DNA from: Synergistaceae bacterium
Lineage (GTDB): Bacteria; Synergistota; Synergistia; Synergistales; Aminobacteriaceae
Length of the DNA stretch: 6,593 bases
Reading direction: 5' to 3'
Assembly: GCA_017447325.1 (NCBI GenBank)
Contig: JAFSNU010000248.1
Span: 1 to 6,593, forward strand
Part shown: positions 1-6,369 of the stretch, one piece after another
Layout of the letters: every line of letters begins with the position of its first letter
How positions within the stretch are numbered: position 1 is the first letter of the stretch
Translations under genes and position numbers: made by a program
Notes under the pieces: generated by a model
Told to the model about the DNA's origin: nothing
What the model saw: the letters and a program-made list of their open reading frames with translations, nothing else
Database searches by the model: none

Positions 1-1727
1 GTCGAGCTTGCAGTGACTAAAACTTCGCACCTGTTAGGATTGGACGCGTAATTTAATTCGACAGCTTTAATCTCGTCCGGCAAATTTCCATATTTCCAGG
101 AATTTATATGCTGACCGGTGAATACAGCCCTTGCAGTTCCACCGGCAATGACTCTCACGGATTCATTGCAGTCAATAACAGGGTCTGAATGATCTCTGTT
201 ATCAAGAATTGTGACGTTAAGATCAGCTGAAGTCACCTCACCGATAGCGTTACTGGCGTAAATCGTAACTTTTGCACTCGTCGCATCAGTCTTATCGGCC
301 GCAGTGACTAAAACGTCGCACCTGTTCGGATTAGCCGCCGGTTTTAATTCAATAGCATGAATTGCCTCGGGAAATGTGCCGCAAGCCCATGCTCTGATAT
401 GCTGACCGGTGAATGTTGCTTTAGCTGTTCCGCCCTTGATAACGCTTACCGTTTCGCTCTCGTCGATTACAGGGTCTTCATTATCTCCAGTTGATGCAAC
501 TTTAACCGTAAGCTTCGCCGGTGTCGCAATTTTCTTTCCGACTGCGTTGTAAGCGTAAATATTAATTACGTCGGTCAAGCCGGCCTTTACGCCGTCATGA
601 ACTTTAACTCTGACCTCACAGCGAGCCGGATTTGATAAATAATTTAATTCAACATTTTCAACAATATCAGGATTAGTATCGTCGCCGTCAGCTTCTTCCC
701 AGCTCCACGTTCTGGTGTGCCGACCGGTAAATATCACTGCCGCAGTTCCGCCCGGGACGATGCTGATTTCCTTTGCTGTCTCGTTAATAACTGGCGTTGC
801 GGTTTTATCGTTCTGTAAAATATTAATATAAAGCGTTTTAGGAGTTTTAATTTCCTCGCCGGCCGCGTTATATGCGTAAACATTAAGGCTTAACGGCGTT
901 GTAGTTACTGTTGCGTTTGCTTTTGCCGTTACGATAATTTCACAGCGGTTAGGATTTGAACCGTAATTAAATTTAATGTCGTCTATGCCGTCCGGCAGCC
1001 CGCCCTTGTAGCCCCAGCGTTTTACGTACCTGCCTGTGAATACAGCCGACACACTTCCGCCCTGAACGACGCTGATAGTTTCGTCATCGTCAATTATCGG
1101 GTCTGCGTAATCTTCTGGAGCGCCGACAGTCTTAATTTTCAGCGTCGCAGCTGCGGACTTCGTATTCATACCGTTGTAAGCTGTGAGCTTTAAATCGTAG
1201 TTGCTGCCAATCGCGGCGTCAGGGCTTAACATAACGTTTACTTTGCATTTATTTCTATTCTTGCTGTAATCAAGATTTACGTCCTGTATAAAACCGGGAA
1301 GAGCTGTTGTATCGCATGACCACGTTGAAATATATTCTCCCGTAAATACTGTCTCACCAGCAGCTCCGTAAAGAACGCTTAATTCCTGTGTTGGATTATC
1401 AATTACAGGTGTTTGATATTTTGGAGCAATTGCAACGTTAACTTTCAGATCTCTTGAGACCTCATAACCGTATTGATTTGCGGCATAAACAGTCAAAGAG
1501 CCTATAGAGCCGCCGTCAGTAAGCCCGTCTATGTAATCCGTCGTTAATGTGAGAGTAGTGATCTCAGAGTTTTGATTTGTTATAGACATGTCTGCTATTG
1601 CACTCTTGTATTTATTATCAATCTTGTCATAACCAACTCTCCAGCGGCTGAAATTGGTTGTCGCTGCGCCGAGAAAGACTGTCGTTGTACCCGGGAAAGG
1701 AGAAGTCACGGAATCGTTCTCAACAGG
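1..1727 (-). repeat. Tandem Ig-like repeat units (five complete, sixth truncated)
   Basis: Units begin at about 1727, 1409, 1100, 794, 473 and 182, giving periods of 318, 309, 306, 321 and 291 bases (97 to 107 residues). The FTG motif recurs at 1346, 1040, 731, 413 and 122, with FLG at 1676 in the diverged first unit. Units 2 to 6 share the RC or KC strand (NKCKV, NRCEI, ARCEV, NRCDV, NRCEV). Units 5 and 6 also match at DNA level with an exact 291-base offset, including 18 identical bases (106-123 and 397-414) and a 34-base stretch with three differences (10-43 and 301-334). Confidence 0.85.
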
Positions 1728-2183
1728 AGATTTTATAACGGAATGCTCGGATTCTTTATCCTTGTGTATAGACACATGATTAATATTGAAAGTTAGAAAC
1801 TCCCCCGTAATGGCATCTACGACCGTTACATCAAACTGGTATTCATCGCCCTCGTTGCCATTTAGCCTAATCTTAAAAGGAGCTACGAAAAAATTTGGAT
1901 CATAAGGAGCTGGAAATGAGTGGCCATAACTCAGAAAGTTTTCACTGACAAACATTGGCTCACCGCTGCTCGTCAACTGCTTACCGTTAACATATACATT
2001 TTTGTATGACGCCTTTAATATCGCATAAACTCTCAGCTCAAGTCTTACCGGGTGAGCGTGCTGGCCAGTTACCGCAAAATAAAACTCACGCTCGGCATTC
2101 GCGATAAAATGTCCATCAAAAAAACTTAAATGGCGCTGATAAACTTTATTGCCCTGCCGCTCAATCGCTACAAGCCCCAAGCC
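1..2183 (-). CDS. Exported protein with Ig-like repeats, partial at its C-terminus, 5' end frame-disrupted
   Basis: The minus strand is open for 727 codons from just after a TGA (2184-2186) to the left edge. An N-terminal region of about 150 residues (to about 1728) has no family I recognise; it is rich in beta-forming residues and includes GNKVYQRHLSFFDGHF and GNEGDEYQFDVTVVD. Six tandem Ig-like units follow. Their consensus features are PVID at the start, GGTA, FTG, a tryptophan, LP, a SNPNRCEV strand, VYAYNAAGE, and a closing LxVxI strand. The pattern resembles putative-Ig (He_PIG-like) domains of bacterial surface proteins, an inference from pattern only. The protein is probably exported and stalk- or adhesin-like; no anchor is visible because the C-terminus is outside. 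No convincing start exists in this frame: a TTG at 2178-2180 lacks a good ribosome binding site, and the signal peptide lies in another frame upstream. It is either a pseudogene, a recoded gene, or affected by consensus errors. Confidence 0.75.
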
Positions 2184-2269
2184 TCAGCAGTTCCGGCTGA
2201 AGCTGTAACAAAACAAGAAACAAGAAGTAATAACAGGAGCAAGACCCCTGAAAATTTCTTCTTACATAT
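2168..2269 (-). other. Signal-peptide-coding segment out of frame with the downstream exported protein
   Basis: Read from ATA at 2269 this frame gives CKKKFSGVLLLLLLLVSCF followed by VTASAGTAEAWGL and a TAG stop at 2168-2170. The lysine-rich start, seven-leucine core and small-residue AxA sites (ASA, AEA) are a clear export signal. LVSC also fits a lipobox, so a lipoprotein signal is possible. The segment is in the -1 relation to the long repeat-protein frame and overlaps it between 2171 and 2183, across TTGGGGC. With one added G there, the product would read on as AWGLVAIERQGNKVYQ. The only in-frame ATG (2294-2296) lacks a ribosome binding site, and the ATG with a good site is out of frame. 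I treat this as the displaced 5' end of the next gene, not as an independent small protein. Confidence 0.6.
2234..2250 (-). other. Second, related hairpin inside the signal-peptide segment
   Basis: CAGGGGTCTTGCTCCTG forms a 6-pair stem with a 5-base loop, followed by the T-rich TTATTACTTCTTGTTTC. It matches the hairpin at 2309-2325 at 13 of 17 positions. It lies 15 bases downstream of the ATG-TAA and overlaps codons of the signal peptide. Confidence 0.3.
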
Positions 2270-2275
2270 AAAAAA

Positions 2276-2282
2276 CACCTCC
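2276..2282 (-). promoter_or_regulatory. Strong Shine-Dalgarno site of the repeat-protein gene
   Basis: GGAGGTG lies in the 60-base gap after rel. Its GGAGG core is 10 bases from an ATG (2265-2267) and 8 bases from an overlapping ATA (2267-2269). The ATG is followed directly by TAA (2262-2264). The ATA is in the frame of the signal peptide. The site is the best match to the anti-Shine-Dalgarno sequence in the window, so initiation here is clearly intended or was until recently. Confidence 0.75.
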
Positions 2283-2308
2283 AAAAAATTTGTCATGATA
2301 AAATATTT

Positions 2309-2325
2309 CAAGAGCAGAGCCCCTG
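2309..2325 (-). other. Hairpin downstream of rel, weak terminator candidate
   Basis: CAGGGGCTCTGCTCTTG can form a 7-pair stem with two G-U pairs and a 3-base loop, starting 2 bases after the rel stop. It is followed by GAAATATTTTATC, which is AT-rich but not a true T run, so intrinsic termination would be weak at best. It could instead be an mRNA-processing or leader element. Confidence 0.3.
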
Positions 2326-2327
2326 GT

Positions 2328-4694
2328 TTAGCCTCTTGATACTTCCAGTATGCCCTTGACTTCATTCAATCTCGCTATTATAGCATACAAATGCTCAAGA
2401 TTTCTGACTTTCAAATCAAGTTTAATTCTCGCCAAGCTGTTGCCGATAGTGCCGGCCTTAACGCCTGCTATACTGCCGCCCTCGAGGCTCACCGCCTGCG
2501 CTGCGTCCCTGAATAAATCATTGCGATCCAAGCCCTCGATCTTCAATCTCGCCGTATATTTCTTCGCGTTCGCATTATTATTATTATTTGCCCATGAGAC
2601 ATTTACAACTTGATTTACCTGCGAGTTATTTATAATATTTTTGCAGTCTATCCTGTGAATAGTAATGCCGCGAAGCTTTGTCGAGTAGCCGACGATATCG
2701 TCGCCCGGGACAGGAGTGCAGCAATTCGCAAGCTGCACCGTAACGCCGCCCTCGCCCTCGACTAAAATATCACTATCTTGCTTGCGGCTCTGCGGCTTGT
2801 CCTGAGCATTATTATTAATATTATTTATCGAGCTTAAATCCGCAGCCGCCGGAATATGGCTGTTATGATGCTGCTGCTGCAAATATGCTAATACTAATCT
2901 CTGCGCGACGTTGCCGACTCCTAAATTGCCTGAGCCTATGCTCATTAATAATTCATCTTTGCCGTTTACGCCCAAGTCACCCGCAACTTTATTCAAGCTC
3001 GGCGCAAAATCTTCCTGCGTCTTATTATCCCTGTCATTCTTCAAGCCGCGTTTGCGCAATTCACGCTCCAAGACTTCCCAGCCGCGAGCCGTCTTCTCGT
3101 CCCTGTCAGTCTTCTCTATCTGCTTGAAATAACTTCGAATTTTCGCCCGGGTCTTGCTTGACTTGACAATTTTAATCCAGTCCTGAGACGGCGAGGCTTG
3201 CTGCGACGTGATTATATTTACTATGTCGCCGCTGTGTAATTGCGTGTTTAACGGCACTATGCGATTATTAATCATCGCACCGACGCAGTGATTGCCGACT
3301 TCAGTATGCACTGCATAAGCAAAGTCAATCGTCGTAGCTCCGTTCGGCAAAACTAACGGCTTGCCCTGAGGCGTGAACGCGTAAACTTCAGACGTCAAGA
3401 AATCGCTCTTTAATAAATCTAAAAACTCTTCGGGATCTCCGCCGGAACCCTGCTCGTCCTCTATTGCCTGACGAACCCACATCAAACGCTCGTCTAAACT
3501 ATCAGCCGACACGCCTTTAGTTTTATACAGCCAGTGCGCGGCGATGCCGTACTCCGCAAGCCTGTTCATGTCGTGCGTTCTAATTTGAACTTCAAGCGGC
3601 GCACCGAACGCCATTACGGTCGTGTGCAGTGACTGGTACATGTTATTTTTAGGCGTTGCGATATAGTCGTCAAACTGCCCGGGTATAGGCACCCATATAG
3701 CATGAACAATTCCCAACACAGCGTAGCACGTCGCGACGTCCTCGACCAAAACTCTTATCGCTAAAATATCATATAAGTCATCAACGGCAAGCTTCTTGCG
3801 CTGCATCTTTTCATAAATGCTGTAAAAATGTTTCGTGCGGCCTTTAATTTTACAAGCTATGCCCTCTTTATCAAGCCTTGCGCTCAAAACTGCAATGCCG
3901 CGATTGACGACGCTCTCCATCTCCGGCAGACGCTTTTTAACCTTGTGCTTGATCTCATTATACATATCAGGATTAATATATTTAAAAGACAAGTCATCAA
4001 GTTCGCGCTTAATCTGCGAAATTCCCAATCTGTGAGCAAGCGGCGAAAATATTTCTAACGTCTCTTTTGCAATTCTAATTTGCTTATCGCGCCGCATGAC
4101 GCCTAAAGTTCTCATGTTATGCAGCCTGTCCGCAAGCTTTATTAACACAACGCGTATATCATGCGCCATGACTATAAACATTTTGCGTATATTCTCAGCT
4201 TGATAATTCTGCGCGGACTTAAACGGCAGCTTGCCAAGCTTAGTAACGCCGTCAACAAGCGTCACTACTTCCTCTCCAAATTGCTCGCTTAACTCAACCG
4301 GCGTCACCGGCGTGTCCTCTAATACATCATGCAGCAAAGCAGCCGTCAAGCTTGCTAAATCTAATTTCATTCCGGCTAAAATTAATGCGGCGTTCAAAAC
4401 ATGAATTACATACGGCTCGCCGCTCTTGCGCTTCTGCTCTGCGTGAGCCTTTGCCGCGAAGACAAAAGCCCGTCCCAGCTGGTGCATCTGCGCGGGACTT
4501 AAAAACGTCATGCACTTTGACCATAATTCATGCCAGACGCTTTTGACGCACTCGGCCTGACTTTCAGCCGGAACTTGCGAATAAAACGCGTCGCGTAACG
4601 TCGCCATCTCCTTTACGTCCTCGCTGCCGGACAGGGACGGCACGCTCTTTACTATCGATCTAATTTCTTCCGCATTCAACGCCGCTGCTGACAT
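2328..4694 (-). CDS. rel: RelA/SpoT-family (p)ppGpp synthetase/hydrolase, long form
   Basis: This 788-residue enzyme should make and degrade (p)ppGpp, the stringent-response alarmone, at the ribosome. A roughly 70-residue N-terminal extension precedes the HD hydrolase domain, whose residues look intact: H98, HDVLEDT (122-128) and DRLHN (189-193). The synthetase domain has GRTKHFYSIYEKMQRK (285-300), D309, YQSLHT (353-358) and LEVQIRT (367-373, catalytic E368). A TGS domain spans about 436-497, with AYAVHT at 459-464. The zinc-finger domain has C658, C659, H680 and C684 with the family's spacing, and an ACT domain ends the protein (about 713-788). Both activities are therefore predicted, although the loop that reads RxKD in bifunctional enzymes is QFDD (340-343). 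Asparagine-rich linkers (about 606-640 and 686-710) flank the zinc-finger domain and lengthen the protein beyond the usual 730-750 residues. The ATG at 4694 is supported by GAGGTG upstream. It follows recJ by 7 bases, without the apt and dtd neighbours known in Firmicutes. Confidence 0.95.
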   Translation of the reverse strand: MSAAALNAEEIRSIVKSVPSLSGSEDVKEMATLRDAFYSQVPAESQAECVKSVWHELWSKCMTFLSPAQMHQLGRAFVFAAKAHAEQKRKSGEPYVIHVLNAALILAGMKLDLASLTAALLHDVLEDTPVTPVELSEQFGEEVVTLVDGVTKLGKLPFKSAQNYQAENIRKMFIVMAHDIRVVLIKLADRLHNMRTLGVMRRDKQIRIAKETLEIFSPLAHRLGISQIKRELDDLSFKYINPDMYNEIKHKVKKRLPEMESVVNRGIAVLSARLDKEGIACKIKGRTKHFYSIYEKMQRKKLAVDDLYDILAIRVLVEDVATCYAVLGIVHAIWVPIPGQFDDYIATPKNNMYQSLHTTVMAFGAPLEVQIRTHDMNRLAEYGIAAHWLYKTKGVSADSLDERLMWVRQAIEDEQGSGGDPEEFLDLLKSDFLTSEVYAFTPQGKPLVLPNGATTIDFAYAVHTEVGNHCVGAMINNRIVPLNTQLHSGDIVNIITSQQASPSQDWIKIVKSSKTRAKIRSYFKQIEKTDRDEKTARGWEVLERELRKRGLKNDRDNKTQEDFAPSLNKVAGDLGVNGKDELLMSIGSGNLGVGNVAQRLVLAYLQQQHHNSHIPAAADLSSINNINNNAQDKPQSRKQDSDILVEGEGGVTVQLANCCTPVPGDDIVGYSTKLRGITIHRIDCKNIINNSQVNQVVNVSWANNNNNANAKKYTARLKIEGLDRNDLFRDAAQAVSLEGGSIAGVKAGTIGNSLARIKLDLKVRNLEHLYAIIARLNEVKGILEVSRG
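2574..2588 (-). repeat. Trinucleotide repeat (AAT)5 inside rel
   Basis: Five AAT copies on the coding strand encode the run of five asparagines at residues 703-707, in the linker between the zinc-finger and ACT domains. The tract is pure, so it could gain or lose whole codons without shifting the frame. Confidence 0.8.
2808..2826 (-). repeat. AAT-rich tract inside rel
   Basis: AAT AAT ATT AAT AAT AAT on the coding strand encodes NNINNN (residues about 624-629) in the linker before the zinc-finger domain. A short glutamine and histidine run (QQQHH, 606-610) lies just upstream in the same linker, near positions 2865-2880. Confidence 0.7.
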
Positions 4695-4701
4695 CTTTTA
4701 A

Positions 4702-6369
4702 TCACACCTCGCTTTGCCCGCGCGTCACTGCGTAGTCAAGTATAAACTGTATCTGTTCCTCGCCCCGCCAGAAGTCAACCCTTGGATGATACACCCAGCC
4801 CTCTATATCGCTATTCGCACTATTTAAGTCTCCGGGCTCAACGTTAAACGCTAATAATTTCGCGTTATTTATTCTGACTAAACTATGTTTGCCGTCGCGG
4901 CCTAAAGGCTCTACTCTGTCTATCGAAGTATGAGGCGTGTAAAACAACGGACAGGGATTGTCATTTCCGAACGGCCCGAGCTCGTTTATCTTCCGCCACT
5001 CGTTAAGCGATATTAAATCCGGCTCAACGTTCAAGACTTGAATTAACTCTTCATCAATTTTAATTTTTGCCAATAAACTTTCAAGCGAAGTTTTAACGTC
5101 CTGCCATTTGTCAATCAAGGCTGAGAATCCGGCGGCGTATCTGTGTCCGCCCCAAGCGTCAAGCATTCCCGATATTTCGCTCAAAATTCCTACAGCATTT
5201 CCTCCGACCGGCACTCTCAACGTCCCGCGGATTTTGCCGGACACCGGCGCAGCGAGCGCAACGGGACTTCTCCGCTGGGCGCATATCCTGCTGGCAACGC
5301 CGCTTAAAACTCCGATCGGCCAGGTCTCGTCAAATAAAACATGCTTGCTCACAAATTTATCTTCTTCCGTTATATTAACAGCTATCTTTTCAGATATTGC
5401 CTGACGCTTGCGATTAGCTCTAACTATGTCGCGCGCACAGTTGTAAACAACTTCGGGGCCGCCCATGCCTAATAAAGCCCTGACAGAAATATCCGCGCTT
5501 GAAATTCTGCCCGGGGCGTTTAAACACGGTATCACTCGCATTGATAATTGCTCTTCGTTTAATCGTGCCTTCTCAATGCCTAAGCAGTCAAATAATGCGC
5601 TCAAGCCCCGCCTGGGATTTTTGCGCATTAACTTCAAGCCATATTTAACTAAGCATCGATTTAAATTATTTAACGGCATACAGTCTGAGATCGTCGCTAA
5701 AGCGGCCAAGTCCAACGAATATTTAAGCCAGTCGTGCGAGGCAATATTCTCTTTCCAAGCCCAGCACCATAATACAGCCGTCGCGCATAATTTATGTTTC
5801 TCGCATGGATTAACTATAACAGGAAATGACGGCGGCGCGGCCATCGTGTGATGATCGAATACAAAAATATCCATGCCCTGTTTTTTAAACTCGTTAAGCA
5901 TTTCAGAATCATTAGTTCCGCAGTCTACAACTACAAGCGTATTGCAGCCCCGTCCCGCAAGCTGCTTCGCAACGTCATAATTTAAGCCATAACCCTGAAC
6001 GTCGCGTCTTGGAATAAAGTATCTAACTTGCGACGCTTTATTTCTAAATATTTCCATTGCTAAGACAGTCGCGCAGACTCCGTCCGTGTCATAGTCGCCA
6101 TAGACTAAAACATTTCCGAACGAGCTTTTGGAGTTCCAAAGCTCCTGCGCTTTTTTGCTCGACTCGCCCAAGTCCAGCTCCGCCATTAATTTATTAAAAT
6201 TCGGGCTTATCCAGTCGGCTACAAACTCAGGCTCTAATTTATTACTATCTTTCATCATCTCGAGAACGGCGGCGGCGAGTTCAGAGCAAGGCGTCTCCCG
6301 CGATAAATCTTTTGCGTTATTGTCTATATAATATATCTTCAAATTATCATCAGTGCATGTTGCAAGCAT
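4702..6369 (-). CDS. recJ: Single-stranded-DNA-specific 5'-3' exonuclease RecJ (DHH/DHHA1 family)
   Basis: This 555-residue protein carries the full set of RecJ signatures. The DHH phosphoesterase core shows DYDTDG (92-97), VVVDCGTND (146-154), DHH (172-174) and ISDCMPL (227-233), which supply the metal-binding aspartates and histidines. RecJ-typical PCLNAPGRISSA follows at 281-292. The DHHA1 domain has GGHRYAAGFS (407-416), and the C-terminal OB-fold region has LGPFGNDNPCPLF (463-475) and ends near WRGEEQIQFILDYA. RecJ degrades single-stranded DNA 5' to 3' in recombination and mismatch or base-excision repair. The length is slightly below the E. coli protein (about 577 residues). The OB-fold and DHHA1 pair argue against the shorter NrnA or GdpP-type DHH proteins. 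The ATG at 6369 was chosen because GGAG lies 11 bases upstream and the frame overlaps the tadA stop by 20 bases. The stop is 7 bases before rel. Confidence 0.95.
   Translation of the reverse strand: MLATCTDDNLKIYYIDNNAKDLSRETPCSELAAAVLEMMKDSNKLEPEFVADWISPNFNKLMAELDLGESSKKAQELWNSKSSFGNVLVYGDYDTDGVCATVLAMEIFRNKASQVRYFIPRRDVQGYGLNYDVAKQLAGRGCNTLVVVDCGTNDSEMLNEFKKQGMDIFVFDHHTMAAPPSFPVIVNPCEKHKLCATAVLWCWAWKENIASHDWLKYSLDLAALATISDCMPLNNLNRCLVKYGLKLMRKNPRRGLSALFDCLGIEKARLNEEQLSMRVIPCLNAPGRISSADISVRALLGMGGPEVVYNCARDIVRANRKRQAISEKIAVNITEEDKFVSKHVLFDETWPIGVLSGVASRICAQRRSPVALAAPVSGKIRGTLRVPVGGNAVGILSEISGMLDAWGGHRYAAGFSALIDKWQDVKTSLESLLAKIKIDEELIQVLNVEPDLISLNEWRKINELGPFGNDNPCPLFYTPHTSIDRVEPLGRDGKHSLVRINNAKLLAFNVEPGDLNSANSDIEGWVYHPRVDFWRGEEQIQFILDYAVTRGQSEV
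4705..4710 (-). promoter_or_regulatory. Ribosome binding site of rel
   Basis: GAGGTG lies 10 bases upstream of the rel ATG and sits within the last codons of recJ, immediately before its TGA stop. It fixes the start at 4694 and suggests coupled translation. Confidence 0.7.

Noticed and set aside
1..1727. CRISPR or other DNA-level repeat array
   Set aside because: The periodicity of about 300 bases is of coding units in one open frame, with divergence that preserves protein motifs. There are no short identical repeats with spacers.
1572..1796. Plus-strand frame of 74 codons, and the other plus-strand frames in the window
   Set aside because: All are shadows opposite the repeat-protein, rel and recJ genes, with no recognisable domains or ribosome binding sites.
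2171..2183. Programmed -1 ribosomal frameshift at TTGGGGC
   Set aside because: The heptamer does not fit X XXY YYZ in the zero frame (TGG GGC), re-pairing of the tRNAs would be poor, and no strong downstream structure was seen. Kept only as a remote option.
2294..2296. In-frame ATG upstream of the signal peptide as the true start
   Set aside because: No Shine-Dalgarno sequence precedes it, and the strong GGAGGTG would lie inside the coding region. It would also add a hydrophobic MTNFLEVFFI ahead of the lysines, which is atypical.
2283..2327. Promoter between rel and the repeat-protein gene (TTGAAA with TATCAT)
   Set aside because: The two boxes are only 5 bases apart, and no -10-like box lies at about 17 bases from TTGAAA.
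2168..2365. A 65-residue minus-strand reading frame starting inside the end of rel and including the signal peptide
   Set aside because: Its ATG at 2365 lies in rel coding sequence with no ribosome binding site. Only the last 33 codons look real, as the displaced signal peptide of the repeat protein.
4327..4524. Minus-strand 65-codon frame inside rel
   Set aside because: It lies entirely within the conserved HD-domain coding region in another frame and shows no protein-like features.
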